Below the pieces are notes generated by a model. That model did no database searches and was not told the DNA's origin. It was given only the letters and a program-made list of their open reading frames with translations. Positions 35,669 through 44,991 of a DNA stretch of 64,000 nucleotides are shown piece after piece. Position 1 is the stretch's first letter; each line of letters opens with the position of its first letter. Origin of the DNA: Variovorax sp. PAMC26660 (GTDB lineage: Bacteria > Pseudomonadota > Gammaproteobacteria > Burkholderiales > Burkholderiaceae_C). Location: positions 1,984,001 through 2,048,000 of the forward strand of contig NZ_CP060295.1 of NCBI RefSeq assembly GCF_014302995.1, written 5' to 3'. The position numbers and the translations under genes were made by a program.

Positions 35669-36321
35669 GCCGCCACGCGCCAACCCAGGCCGCGCACGTT
35701 GCGGATCGCGTCCGCGCCGAGCTTGCGGCGCATGCCGTGGATCAGCACGTCGATCGCGTTGCTGGTCACTTCCTCGCCCCAACCATAGATGCGGTTTTCA
35801 AGCTGCTCGCGCGAAAGGATGGCGCCGGGCCGCTCCAGCAGCGCGTGCAGCAGCGCGAATTCGCGCGCGGTGAGCGCCTCGCGTTCGCCGTTCACCACCA
35901 CTTCGCGCGTGGTCAGGTCGAGCTGCAGCGCGCCACTGCCGACCAGCGAGTGCGCGGCACCGTCGCGGCGGCGCACGATGGCCCGCATGCGGGCGAGCAG
36001 TTCGCGAAACTCGAAAGGCTTGAGCAGGTAATCGTCGGCGCCGAGATCGAGGCTGTGGATGCGGTCGTCGACCCCGTCGCGCGCGGTCAGCACCAGCACG
36101 GGCGTGGCGTCGCCGCGTTCGCGGGCGCGCCGCAGCACCTCGGTGCCGTCCTGCTTGGGCAGGCCCAGGTCGAGCAGCACGCAGGTGTAGCCACCATCGC
36201 CCAGGGCGCTCTGCGCGAGTTCGCCGTCGCGCACCCAGTCGGCGGACCAGCCCGCACCTTCGAGCGCCTGCTTCAGGCTGCGCCCGATCATTTCGTCGTC
36301 TTCCACCAAAAGCACGCGCAT
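35665..36321 (-). CDS. OmpR/PhoB-family response regulator (QseB-like)
   Basis: 218 aa. Receiver domain with acidic EDDE at 7-10, phospho-acceptor Asp51 in LLDLGLP and Lys101 in LLKPF, then a winged-helix DNA-binding domain (LTAREFALLHALLERPG, VLIHGMRRKLG). Length is typical. It is first in the operon with the kinase. Targets are unknown; the small secreted gene and others nearby are possible. Confidence 0.94.
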   Translation of the reverse strand: MRVLLVEDDEMIGRSLKQALEGAGWSADWVRDGELAQSALGDGGYTCVLLDLGLPKQDGTEVLRRARERGDATPVLVLTARDGVDDRIHSLDLGADDYLLKPFEFRELLARMRAIVRRRDGAAHSLVGSGALQLDLTTREVVVNGEREALTAREFALLHALLERPGAILSREQLENRIYGWGEEVTSNAIDVLIHGMRRKLGADAIRNVRGLGWRVAA

Positions 36322-36453
36322 CGCGGTGACTCCTTCGGCCGCAAGGTAGCACGCGATCGGGATGACCGGAAGTGCTTGCGCCGTGGCGCAGCCTAGGGGC
36401 GAAGAATTAGGCGGGACTGACTTGAGCGTCGCGCAGTGCAGCAGCTTCAGGGG

Positions 36454-37560
36454 TCAGGGCATGCGGATGGCGTGCCGTTCGCCCTCGCCGTCCGACGTGA
36501 AGGCCAGCAGTTGCAGGGCCTGCTCGTGAACGCCGAGGCGATCTGCCCCGGACCACCGCGTGAACGGTTCCAGCACCACGGTGGCGGCGTCTTTCGCCCG
36601 CTCGATCTTCCATACCCCCGCCACGAAGCCGTCGAGCAGCACCGTGCCGCGCACGATGCCGTTGACGGTGAACACGCGGGCGCGGTGCGCCTCGCTCAGC
36701 ACGCGGCTGCGGTCGGCGTGCGAGAGCAGCAGGTTGTCCCACTCGGCGACGAGGCGCGGTGGCGCGGGCGTGTCGGCGTCGGGACGTGGCGCGCGCGGCA
36801 AATCGAACAGCTCCTGGCCCTGCTCTCCCGCGAACACGCGCAGTTGTGGACGAAGGCGTTCGGCCACGGCCTTCCAGCCAGTCAGACCCGACCATGCGCC
36901 GGCGTCGGCCAGCGTGGCGGGGCCGAAGGCGGCGAGGTAGCGCAGCAGCAGATCGTCTTGCGTGGCCGGGGCGACGTCGGCGGCGGATTCACCGAGCCAG
37001 TGCCCGATGGGCTGCAGCAGCGCGCTCTGGTGCGAGTTCCAGCTGCCGGCGGGCGGCAGGTGCACCAGCGGCACGTTGTTGCGGATCACCGCGGCCAGCG
37101 AGGCTGCTTCGCTCCCAGGCCAGCGCTCGGCGAGCGCCTGCCCGAGTTCGGCACTGGTGCGGGGGCGCTCATCGAGCAATGCGCGTCCTGCCCCGACCAC
37201 CGCCGTGCGGTCGATGCCTTCGAGCGCCCGCTTGTGATTGCCCAGCAGGCCGCGCTGATGCACCGGCTCCAGCAGCGGACGCCATGCCAGCGCGTCGGCG
37301 GCCGTCATCAGATGCAGGGTCGAGCGCATCGCCGACATGCGCACGATGCGGCGCTTGCGCATGGCCTCGGTCAAGTGCTCACGCTCGAAGCCTTCGAGCC
37401 GGCTCCAGAGCCCGACATAGGGCGGATTGGGTGCCTGCGCCTGCAACCCGCCCAGTCGCTCGATGGCTTGCGCGACCGTCAGCTTGCGCCGCTCCAGCAG
37501 CATCTGCCGCGCCAGCGTGGCACGGTTCAGCGCGCGCAGGCTCAGCGTGGCAGCGGGCAT
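36454..37560 (-). CDS. Winged-helix protein of the AlkZ/YcaQ (HTH_42) family
   Basis: 368 aa. Motifs LGGLQAQAPNPPYVGLWSRLEGF and MSAMRSTLHLMTAADAL identify the winged-helix family that contains the DNA glycosylases AlkZ and YcaQ, which remove alkylated or cross-linked bases. A Gln-rich QAQ motif is present in LGGLQAQ. It lies 13 bp downstream of the pseudouridine synthase gene and is probably cotranscribed. Glycosylase activity is inferred from family only. Confidence 0.8.
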   Translation of the reverse strand: MPAATLSLRALNRATLARQMLLERRKLTVAQAIERLGGLQAQAPNPPYVGLWSRLEGFEREHLTEAMRKRRIVRMSAMRSTLHLMTAADALAWRPLLEPVHQRGLLGNHKRALEGIDRTAVVGAGRALLDERPRTSAELGQALAERWPGSEAASLAAVIRNNVPLVHLPPAGSWNSHQSALLQPIGHWLGESAADVAPATQDDLLLRYLAAFGPATLADAGAWSGLTGWKAVAERLRPQLRVFAGEQGQELFDLPRAPRPDADTPAPPRLVAEWDNLLLSHADRSRVLSEAHRARVFTVNGIVRGTVLLDGFVAGVWKIERAKDAATVVLEPFTRWSGADRLGVHEQALQLLAFTSDGEGERHAIRMP

Positions 37561-37573
37561 GCGCGCGCAGTGT

Positions 37574-38491
37574 TCAGAACTTTTCGTGCGGGCCGAGGTA
37601 GCGCCACTGCCCCACCGGCAGGTTGCCGAGCATCACCTGGCCGATGCGCACGCGCTTCAGGCCCACCACCTTCAGGCCGACCAGCTCGCACATGCGGCGG
37701 ATCTGGCGCTTCTTGCCTTCGGTGAGCACGAAGCGCAACTGCTCGGGGTTCTGCCATTCGACCTTCGCCGGTTTGAGCGCCTGGCCGTCGAGGCTCAGGC
37801 CATGGCGCAGCCGGGCGAGCATGGCCGGCGGAAAGACCGCCTGTACGTTCTGCGTGACGGGATCGTCGTCGTCCATGCGGATGAGCTGCCCCGTGGGCGC
37901 CGGCTGGCCCAGGCCGTGGTAGGCCACGCGCACCAGGTATTCCTTTTCCATCACCGAGTCTTCGCCGATCAGCTGGCGCGCGATGCGGCCGTCCTGCGTC
38001 ATGACCAGCAGGCCGATGGAATCGATGTCGAGCCGGCCGCACGGCGCCAGGCCGCGCATCTGGCTGGGGTGAAAGAAGAAGCGCGCGTTGTCGTCCACCC
38101 AGCGGTTCTGCGGCGTGAACAGCGTGACCGCCGGCTCGTGCCCGTCTTCGGCCTGCGCACTCACGTAGCCGATGGGCTTGTTGATGAGGATGGTGACCAG
38201 GTTCGCCTGCTGGCCCTTGGCCGCCTTGTCGATCTCGATGCGGTCGGACGGCGTGACCTTCACGCCCATCTCGGCCGGCTTGCCGTTCACCTTCACCCAG
38301 CCGTTGGCGATCCATTCGTCGGCTTCGCGGCGCGAGCACATGCTGAGTTCGGCCATGCGCTTGTTGAGCCGCACCGGCCCACCGCTGGCCACCGGTGGCG
38401 GCGCCGCGCGGCGAAATGGCTGGCTGGATTCGGTCGGAAGAGGGGCGGGACCACGACGGGCCGGACCGTTGGAGGGGGGAGACGCAGGCAT
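37574..38491 (-). CDS. 23S rRNA pseudouridine synthase, RsuA/RluB-F type
   Basis: 305 aa. A Pro/Ser-rich N-terminus precedes an S4 RNA-binding domain ([22 protein letters not shown]), then the catalytic domain with the conserved Asp in [12 protein letters not shown] and [23 protein letters not shown]. Similar enzymes convert one uridine of 23S rRNA to pseudouridine. RluF is the nearest by motif but RluB or RluE cannot be excluded. It stands divergently from the NAD gene. Confidence 0.85.
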   Translation of the reverse strand: MPASPPSNGPARRGPAPLPTESSQPFRRAAPPPVASGGPVRLNKRMAELSMCSRREADEWIANGWVKVNGKPAEMGVKVTPSDRIEIDKAAKGQQANLVTILINKPIGYVSAQAEDGHEPAVTLFTPQNRWVDDNARFFFHPSQMRGLAPCGRLDIDSIGLLVMTQDGRIARQLIGEDSVMEKEYLVRVAYHGLGQPAPTGQLIRMDDDDPVTQNVQAVFPPAMLARLRHGLSLDGQALKPAKVEWQNPEQLRFVLTEGKKRQIRRMCELVGLKVVGLKRVRIGQVMLGNLPVGQWRYLGPHEKF

Positions 38492-38607
38492 GAGAGATTA
38501 TCGACCAGGCCCGGTTTCCGCCCGCAAGACAGCTTGATCGAAATGCGGGACCCCGCTATCCTGACCGCAAGCGCGAGTTGATCGCGCCATTTTTGGGGGA
38601 TTCCCAA

Positions 38608-39678
38608 GTGAGCACACGCAAGTACCAGTACGCCATCGTCATCGGGCGTTTCCAGCCCGTCCATTTCGGTCACCAACGACTCATCGAAGAAGGCCTGCGT
38701 GCCGCCGATCGGGTCATCGTGGTGGTCGGCTCCGACCGCAAGCCACGGAGCGTCAAGAACCCCTTCACCTTCGACGAACGCGAACGCATGGTGCGCGCCT
38801 GTCTGCGCGGCACCGAGCAGATGCGCGTGAGCGTCGTCGGCGTGGGCGACTCGCCCTACAACGACCAGATATGGATCGCGTCGATCCAGTCGGCTGTCGA
38901 GCGCCTGATCCAGCAAGACGGCCACGTGCCTTCGCAGACCAAGGTCGCGCTGGTGGGCCATCTGAAGGACGCATCGAGCTACTACCTCAAGCTCTTTCCG
39001 CATTGGGAGTTCGTGGGCCACAACAACGTGGAGAGTCTGAACGCCACCGACGTGCGCGGCCTCTACTTCGACCCCGAGAACCGCGGCCAGCTTGCACCGG
39101 CCGACCTGCCCGACGGCACCGCCGCCTTTCTCGACAGGTTCACCACCACCAGCGACTACGCCGAGCTTTGCGAAGAGCGCGCCTTCCTCATCGACTACCG
39201 CGACAAGTACCGCTATGCGGGCAGCGACTTTCCGCCGATCTACACCACGGTCGACGCCATCGTGGTCGAGGCCGGGCACATCCTGCTGGTGCAGCGCAAG
39301 TTCCATCCCGGCAAGGGCACCTGGGCATTGCCGGGCGGCTTCGTCGGCCAGCACGAGCGGCTGCAGGACGCGGCCATCCGCGAGCTGAAGGAAGAAACCC
39401 GCCTGAAGGTGCCCGTGCCCGTGCTCAACGGCAGCATGAAGGCCAGCCATGTGTTCGACGCGCCTGATCGATCGCAGCGCGGCCGCACGATCACGCACGG
39501 ATTCTTCTTCGAGCTGGCGCACAACCAGTGGACGGGCCTGTCGGACGTGCGCGCCGACGACGACGCGGCCGAGGTGCGCTGGGTGCCGATTGCAGAATTC
39601 CTGGACATGCAGGACCGCATCTACGAAGACCATTTTTTCATCGCGAATCATTTTTTGGGTGGCCTGGGCAAGAACTGA
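38608..39678 (+). CDS. nadM: Bifunctional NMN adenylyltransferase / Nudix hydrolase (NadM-Nudix)
   Basis: 356 aa. I chose the GTG at 38608 (GGGGGA about 9 bp upstream) over an upstream TTG. The N-terminal nucleotidyltransferase domain has GRFQPVHFGH at residues 13-22 (HxGH) and SLNATDVR; the C-terminal Nudix domain has the box GGFVGQHERLQDAAIRELKEET. It joins ATP to NMN to make NAD and probably hydrolyses ADP-ribose derivatives. nadV follows after 64 bp, so salvage from nicotinamide is complete in two genes. The symbol follows the family. Confidence 0.92.
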   Translation: MSTRKYQYAIVIGRFQPVHFGHQRLIEEGLRAADRVIVVVGSDRKPRSVKNPFTFDERERMVRACLRGTEQMRVSVVGVGDSPYNDQIWIASIQSAVERLIQQDGHVPSQTKVALVGHLKDASSYYLKLFPHWEFVGHNNVESLNATDVRGLYFDPENRGQLAPADLPDGTAAFLDRFTTTSDYAELCEERAFLIDYRDKYRYAGSDFPPIYTTVDAIVVEAGHILLVQRKFHPGKGTWALPGGFVGQHERLQDAAIRELKEETRLKVPVPVLNGSMKASHVFDAPDRSQRGRTITHGFFFELAHNQWTGLSDVRADDDAAEVRWVPIAEFLDMQDRIYEDHFFIANHFLGGLGKN

Positions 39679-39703
39679 ACGACCAGGCTTTGTCAGCAAG
39701 AAC

Positions 39704-39742
39704 GGCCCCGGTTGACGGGGCCCACGTGAAAGGAGCTTTCAC
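39704..39742 (+). promoter_or_regulatory. Tandem hairpins, the second enclosing the nadV ribosome-binding site
   Basis: GGCCCCG-GTTGA-CGGGGCC (39704-39722) and GTGAAAG-GAG-CTTTCAC (39726-39742) are perfect 7-bp stems only three bases apart, ending directly before the nadV ATG at 39743. The Shine-Dalgarno AAGGAG lies in the second hairpin, so folding would hide it. The arrangement resembles a translational switch, with the first stem as a possible partner or as a terminator for nadM. No known riboswitch consensus was recognised. Confidence 0.65.
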
Positions 39743-41188
39743 ATGAACCGCAACCTCACCTCTTCGCCCCTGGGCAACAACCTGCTGCTGCGCACCGACT
39801 CCTACAAGGTGTCGCACTGGATGCAATATCCGCCCGGCACGCAGACGGTGCACAGCTACATCGAATCACGCGGCGGCATCTTCAGCCACTCGCTCTTCTT
39901 CGGCCTGCAGGCTTACCTGCGCGAGTACCTGCAGACGCCGGTGACGTTGGCCGATGTCGATGAAGCCGCCGCGCTCATGGCCGTGCACGGCGAGCCCTTC
40001 AATCGCGAAGGCTGGCTGCGGCTGATCGAGAAGCACGGCGGGCTGATGCCGGTGCGCATCCGCGCCGTGCCCGAAGGCAGCGTGCTGCCGGTGCACAACG
40101 TGCTGGCCACCATCGAGAACACCGATCCCGAATTCTTCTGGGTCACGAGCTTTCTGGAAACCGAATTGCTGCGCGCCATCTGGTATCCGACCACGGTGGC
40201 CACACTGTCGGCTGCCGCGCGCACCACGCTGCTGCGCTATCTGGAGGCAACCTGCGACGACCCCCAAGGGCAGATCGCGTTCAGGCTGCACGACTTCGGC
40301 GCGCGCGGTGTATCGAGCCTCGAATCGGCGGCGCTTGGCGGCATGGCCCACCTGGTCAACTTCATGGGCACCGACACGCTGACCGCGCTGGTGGCGGCGC
40401 GCCGTTATTACGACTGCGACGTGGCGGGCTTCTCGATTCCCGCGGCCGAGCACAGCACCATCACGGGATGGGGCCGCGACCACGAATCCGACGCCTACGG
40501 CAACATGATCGACCAGTTCGGCAAGCCCGGTGCGACCTTCGCGGTGGTGAGCGACAGCTACGACATCTTCAATGCCTGCGCGCGCATCTGGGGCGACGAG
40601 CTGAAGGCGAAGGTGGTGGCCTCGGGCGCGACGCTGGTGGTGCGGCCCGACTCGGGCGACCCGGCCGAAACCACGCTGAAGGTGGCGCAGATATTGGCCG
40701 ACCGCTTCGGCACCACGACCAATGCCAAGGGCTTTCGGGTGCTGAACAACGTACGCATCATCCAGGGCGATGGCGTGAACCTCGACTCGCTGCGGTTGTG
40801 CCTGTCGAACTTCTTCCACAACGGGTTCTCGACGGAGAACATCTCGTTCGGCATGGGCGGTGGGCTGTTGCAGCAAGTGAACCGCGACACGATGCAGTGG
40901 GCGATGAAGTGTTCGGCCATGCAGGTGAACGGCGAGTGGCGCGATGTCTACAAGTCGCCGGTGGGCGATGTAAGCAAGGCATCGAAGAAGGGTCGGCTCG
41001 CACTTGTGCAGAACGCACGCGGCGAGGTGCAGACGTTGCGCGAGGAAACGCTCGCGGCTGGCCAGACCGATCTGCTGCAAACGGTGTTCGAGAACGGGCG
41101 CATCGTGACGAGCACGACCTTCGATGCGATTCGGGAACGCGCGGCCATTGGCGTTAATCAGTTCGTTACCTCGCGCGCTCCGCTCTGA
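39743..41188 (+). CDS. nadV: Nicotinamide phosphoribosyltransferase
   Basis: 481 aa, matching the NAMPT/NadV family rather than the nicotinate enzyme PncB: TDSYKVSHWMQYPPGT at the N-terminus, LHDFGARGVSSLESAALGG, the VAGFSIPAAEHST segment and VVRPDSGDP. It makes NMN from nicotinamide and PRPP; NadM then makes NAD. The two adjacent genes form NAD salvage without deamidation. Translation may be controlled by the hairpin over its ribosome-binding site. Confidence 0.95.
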   Translation: MNRNLTSSPLGNNLLLRTDSYKVSHWMQYPPGTQTVHSYIESRGGIFSHSLFFGLQAYLREYLQTPVTLADVDEAAALMAVHGEPFNREGWLRLIEKHGGLMPVRIRAVPEGSVLPVHNVLATIENTDPEFFWVTSFLETELLRAIWYPTTVATLSAAARTTLLRYLEATCDDPQGQIAFRLHDFGARGVSSLESAALGGMAHLVNFMGTDTLTALVAARRYYDCDVAGFSIPAAEHSTITGWGRDHESDAYGNMIDQFGKPGATFAVVSDSYDIFNACARIWGDELKAKVVASGATLVVRPDSGDPAETTLKVAQILADRFGTTTNAKGFRVLNNVRIIQGDGVNLDSLRLCLSNFFHNGFSTENISFGMGGGLLQQVNRDTMQWAMKCSAMQVNGEWRDVYKSPVGDVSKASKKGRLALVQNARGEVQTLREETLAAGQTDLLQTVFENGRIVTSTTFDAIRERAAIGVNQFVTSRAPL

Positions 41189-41216
41189 GGTGTTGTTGAT
41201 CTTTCGGGGCGCTCTT

Positions 41217-41469
41217 GTTCGGGGTGCGTGCGAATGACACCAGGAGCTCCCCTCCGCGAATGTCCCCCGCTTCGCTCCTCCTTTATTTCGCTGCGGGGAG
41301 CACCTGGCGTCATTCGCACAGGGGCACGCTGCTGGTGTATCGCCGATCGACCATCGCTCTGTCCAACGCTCGCGCCGATACGGGGCTCTTTTTCGCGAAA
41401 TAAAGGAGGAGCGAAGCGGGGGACATTCGCGAAAAAGAGCACCGTGTCGGCGTGAGCGTCGCCCTGAAC
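41217..41469 (+). repeat. Family-1 composite palindromic repeat, copy 3
   Basis: Most of the 389-bp gap between nadV and the glycosyltransferase gene; the rest shows no gene. Ends are GTTCGGGGTG (41217-41226) and CGCCCTGAAC (41460-41469). Module A arms are 41229-41252 and 41295-41318; module B is 41374-41451. The arms carry CCAGG with CCTGG where copy 2 has CCGGG with CCCGG, so the pair changes together, but one further mismatch exists. Orientation is the same as copies 2 and 4. Confidence 0.92.
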
Positions 41470-41577
41470 AGCGGTACGACAGACGAGAAGTTCATCACCA
41501 CCCAAGCCGCTCTCACTGCGGCTCACCACCAGCAGCGCCACATGGCATGGCCATAATCCGCCCACACCGCCGAATCC

Positions 41578-42732
41578 ATGACCAAACTCCTGATCCTCAG
41601 CGTGAGCGCCGGCAACGGCCACGTGCGTGCAGCACAGGCGCTTGCCGCCACCGCCCAGAACCTCGCCCCGCCCTGCACGGCGGTCCACATCGACGCCATG
41701 GCCCATGTGGCCGGAGGCTTTCGCAAGGTCTACACCGACTGGTACATCCAGCTCGTGAACCGCGCGCCCGACCTCTGGTCGTACCTGCACCAGCGCACCG
41801 ACGTCACGCCGCACCATGCGCCTTCGCAACGGCTGCGCCGCGGCATCGAGCGCCTGAGCACCGGCGCACTGGTGCGCGAAATCCGCCGCGAGAAACCCGA
41901 CGCAGTGATCTGCACCCACTTCTTGCCGGCCGAACTGCTGATGCGCGAGCGCAACCGGGGCCGCATCGACTACCCCGTGTGGCTGCAGATCACCGACTAC
42001 GACCTGCACAACATGTGGCTGGTGCCGGGCATGGCCGGCTACCTCGCGGCGACCGAAGAAGTGGCCTTCCGGCTGCGGGCTCGCGGCATTCCCGCGGACC
42101 GCATCCACGTGACAGGCATCCCCGTGATGCCTGCCTTCTCCGAGCCTGACGTGCCGGCGCTCGTGCGCCACACCTGCGCCACCGAACTCGGCCTCGACCC
42201 CGCGCGCCCCATCCTGCTAATGGCCTCGGGCGGTGCCGGCGTGGGCGACCTGCCGAGCATGGTCGAGCGCGTGCTCGGCCTCGGCGGGCATGACGGCAAG
42301 GAGGGCAGCTTCCAGGTCATCGCGGTTGCGGGCCGCAACGTCGAAGCGCAGGGCAAGCTCGAAGCGCTGGCCAAGCGCTATCCGGGTCGCGTGGTGGCCA
42401 TCGGCTTCACCAACGAAATGCACAAGCTCATGGCCGCCGCCGATCTGGTCGTCACCAAGCCCGGTGGCCTCACGGTGTCCGAATGCCTGGCGCTCGGCAA
42501 GCCAATGCTGCTGATCTCGCCCATTCCGGGGCAGGAAGAACACAACGCCGGCTTCCTGATGGAAGAAGGCGCCGCATGGCTCGCCTACGACGCCATCGGC
42601 CTCGACTACAAGGTCGCGCGCCTGATGGCCGACCCCGCCAAGCTCGCGAACATGGCCGCGCGCAGTCGCGCACTCGGCAAGCCGCAGGCCGCGCGGGCCG
42701 TGCTGCAACACGTGCTGGGTGCCGGGGCGTGA
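41578..42732 (+). CDS. Lipid glycosyltransferase, MGDG-synthase/MurG-like
   Basis: 384 aa. N-terminal MGDG-synthase-like acceptor domain (ILSVSAGNGHVRAAQAL, the GNGH motif; YTDWYIQLVNRAPDLW) and a C-terminal GT28-type donor domain with LLMASGGAGVGDLP and VVTKPGGLTVSECLALGKPMLL, plus PGQEEHNAGFL. Relatives add sugar to diacylglycerol or similar lipids. It overlaps the next gene by 4 bp and begins a three-gene unit. Sugar and lipid are not determined. Confidence 0.85.
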   Translation: MTKLLILSVSAGNGHVRAAQALAATAQNLAPPCTAVHIDAMAHVAGGFRKVYTDWYIQLVNRAPDLWSYLHQRTDVTPHHAPSQRLRRGIERLSTGALVREIRREKPDAVICTHFLPAELLMRERNRGRIDYPVWLQITDYDLHNMWLVPGMAGYLAATEEVAFRLRARGIPADRIHVTGIPVMPAFSEPDVPALVRHTCATELGLDPARPILLMASGGAGVGDLPSMVERVLGLGGHDGKEGSFQVIAVAGRNVEAQGKLEALAKRYPGRVVAIGFTNEMHKLMAAADLVVTKPGGLTVSECLALGKPMLLISPIPGQEEHNAGFLMEEGAAWLAYDAIGLDYKVARLMADPAKLANMAARSRALGKPQAARAVLQHVLGAGA

Positions 42733-43223
42733 GCGGCGAGGTTGAAAAAACCGGCGTGGGCCGCACGCTCGGCTATCTCGCCTGGGTGGTCGCGATGGCC
42801 TTTTTCTTCGCCAACGCGGAAATCCAGATCGAAGGCGGCGCGGGCTGGGCCACCTCGCTGCCCACCTGGCGCATCGAGAACAGCATCTGGCTCGACATCT
42901 TCTGGGGCGGCCGCGCCATGACCGGCTACCACGCCTGGGTGTTCACCTTCATGGCGCTGGTGTTCTTCTCGCCGCTGGCCTTCAACGGCCGGTGGACGTG
43001 GCGCAACGTGGGGTTCGCCGTCGCAGGGCTGATCGTGTTCTGGGTCTGCGAAGACTTTCTGTGGTTCATGATCAACCCGGCCTTCGGCTGGGCCCGCTTC
43101 AACCCGGTCGATGCGTTCTGGCACAAGCACTGGCTGTGGGGTGCGCCGGTCGACTACTGGGGTGGCCTGGCAGTGGCGGCGTTGATCCTGGCAACCCGGC
43201 ACTGGCGCCACAAGAAGAAATGA
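42729..43223 (+). CDS. Four-span membrane protein of unknown family
   Basis: 164 aa with a GTG start overlapping the previous stop as GTGA. Four hydrophobic segments are visible: TLGYLAWVVAMAFFFAN, HAWVFTFMALVFFSPLAF, NVGFAVAGLIVFWVCEDFLWFM and WGGLAVAALILATRHW, with many tryptophans and histidines (HKHWLW). I do not recognise the family. Its position between a lipid glycosyltransferase and a phosphatase suggests a lipid-related role at the inner membrane. Confidence 0.75.
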   Translation: MSGEVEKTGVGRTLGYLAWVVAMAFFFANAEIQIEGGAGWATSLPTWRIENSIWLDIFWGGRAMTGYHAWVFTFMALVFFSPLAFNGRWTWRNVGFAVAGLIVFWVCEDFLWFMINPAFGWARFNPVDAFWHKHWLWGAPVDYWGGLAVAALILATRHWRHKKK

Positions 43224-43762
43224 CGACGCCGAACATCGACGATCCGCGCCCCGGCCACTGGGCCGACCCGCTGGACGAACTGCAGGTCGAGAACCTGCAC
43301 CGCATCACGCCCATGCTGTACCGCAGCGCCCAGCCCCGGCGCGCCAACATGGCGGCGCTGCAGTCGCTGGGCATCCGCACGGTGGTGAGCCTGCGCTCCT
43401 TCAACGACGACAAGAAAGTGTTCGCCGGCACCGGCATCCGCCTCGTGCGCGTGCCGATCAACACCTGGTCCATCGACGACGCCAAGGTGCTGCGTGCACT
43501 GGTCGCCATTCGCGAGGCCGAGAAGCACGGCCCGGTGCTGATCCACTGCATGCACGGCGCCGACCGCACCGGCGTGGTGGCCGCCGTCTACCGCATGGCC
43601 GTTCAAGACTGGGACAAGGACAGCGCGCGCCACGAAATGCTGCGCGGCGGCTACGGCTATCACACGCTGTGGCGCAACATCCCGCGCTACATCGAGCGGC
43701 TCGACCCTCTGAAGATGCGCCACGCGCTGGCCCACGCGCCGGCCATTCCCATGGTGTCCTGA
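43220..43762 (+). CDS. Dual-specificity/lipid phosphatase (CX5R family)
   Basis: 180 aa with the phosphatase signature HCMHGADRTG: catalytic Cys110 and Arg116. WSIDDAKVLRAL lies before it, and a general-acid aspartate is probably among the residues of FNDDKKVF. No signal peptide. Small bacterial enzymes of this type act on phosphoproteins or lipid phosphates, the latter likelier here beside a lipid glycosyltransferase. It overlaps the membrane gene as ATGA. Confidence 0.88.
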   Translation: MTTPNIDDPRPGHWADPLDELQVENLHRITPMLYRSAQPRRANMAALQSLGIRTVVSLRSFNDDKKVFAGTGIRLVRVPINTWSIDDAKVLRALVAIREAEKHGPVLIHCMHGADRTGVVAAVYRMAVQDWDKDSARHEMLRGGYGYHTLWRNIPRYIERLDPLKMRHALAHAPAIPMVS

Positions 43763-43852
43763 AGGCGCCTGCAGCTTTCGCACCCCGCTCCTATACTGGC
43801 CGCCCCGTGGCCACCGGCCATCTTCGAACGAACCTCTTCAAGGGCTTCTTCC

Positions 43853-44983
43853 ATGGCACTGCAACTCCGCTCCCTCGTTCGCTCGAACGGCGAACTCGAA
43901 CTCTCGCTGCATGACGAGCCGATCCCCGAACCGCAGGCCCACGAGGTCGTGATCCGCATCGAGGCCTCGCCGATGAACCCGTCGGACCTGGGCCTGCTGT
44001 TCGGCGCCGCCGACATGAGCACCGCCAAGGCATCCGGCACGGCCGACCGTCCGGTCGTCACCGCCACCGTTCCCGAACGCGCAAGGCCCGCAATGGCCGG
44101 CCGCCTCGACGAGTCGATGCCGGTCGGCAACGAAGGCGCGGGCGTGGTCGTGAAGGCCGGTTCGTCGCCGGCCGCGCAGGCGCTGCTCGGCAAGACCGTG
44201 GCCGCCATCGGTGGCGCCATGTACTCGCAGTACCGCGCGGTCGCCGTCGCGCAGTGCATGGAACTGCCGGCAGGCACGACGGCCGCCGAAGGCGCTTCGT
44301 GCTTCGTCAATCCGCTCACCTCGCTGGGCATGGTCGAGACGATGCGGCGCGAAGGCCACAAGGCGCTGGTGCACACCGCCGCCGCCTCCAACCTCGGGCA
44401 GATGCTCAACAAGATCTGCCAGAAGGACGGCATCGACCTCGTCAACATCGTGCGCAAGCCCGAGCAGGAAGCGCTGCTGCGCGGCCTCGGCGCAAAGTAC
44501 GTGTGCAACGCGACCTCGCCCACTTTTCTCGAAGACCTGACGCAGGCGCTGGTCGACACCGGTGCCACGCTGGCCTTCGACGCCACCGGCGGCGGCAAGC
44601 TCGCGGGCCAGATCCTCGGCTGCATGGAAGCGGCGCTGAACCGCACCGCCAAGGAATACAGCCGCTACGGCTCGACCACCCACAAGCAGGTCTACATCTA
44701 CGGCGGCCTCGACCGCAGCCCGACCGAGTTCGTGCGCAACTTCGGCATGGCATGGGGCATGGGCGGCTGGCTGCTGTTCCCGTTCCTCGGAAAACTCGGC
44801 GACGAAGGCACGCAGCGTTTGAAGGCGCGCGTGGTGGCGGAGTTGAAGACCACGTTCGCGAGCAAGTACACGCGCGAGGTGTCGCTGGTCGAGGCGCTGC
44901 AGCTCGATGCGATCGGGGTGTATGGGAAGCAGGCGACGGGGGAGAAGTTCTTGCTCAATCCGAACAAGGGCGTGGCAGCCTGA
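43853..44983 (+). CDS. Zinc-less medium-chain dehydrogenase
   Basis: 376 aa. Fold markers are SPMNPSDLGLLFGA, the GNEGAGVVV site in place of the GHE zinc motif, and the cofactor loop HTAAASNLGQMLN. Catalytic zinc ligands are not evident, so an NADPH-dependent enone reductase type is more likely than an alcohol dehydrogenase. Standing alone, with 90 bp before it and a convergent gene 8 bp after it. Substrate unknown. Confidence 0.82.
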   Translation: MALQLRSLVRSNGELELSLHDEPIPEPQAHEVVIRIEASPMNPSDLGLLFGAADMSTAKASGTADRPVVTATVPERARPAMAGRLDESMPVGNEGAGVVVKAGSSPAAQALLGKTVAAIGGAMYSQYRAVAVAQCMELPAGTTAAEGASCFVNPLTSLGMVETMRREGHKALVHTAAASNLGQMLNKICQKDGIDLVNIVRKPEQEALLRGLGAKYVCNATSPTFLEDLTQALVDTGATLAFDATGGGKLAGQILGCMEAALNRTAKEYSRYGSTTHKQVYIYGGLDRSPTEFVRNFGMAWGMGGWLLFPFLGKLGDEGTQRLKARVVAELKTTFASKYTREVSLVEALQLDAIGVYGKQATGEKFLLNPNKGVAA

Positions 44984-44991
44984 GACAGCCC

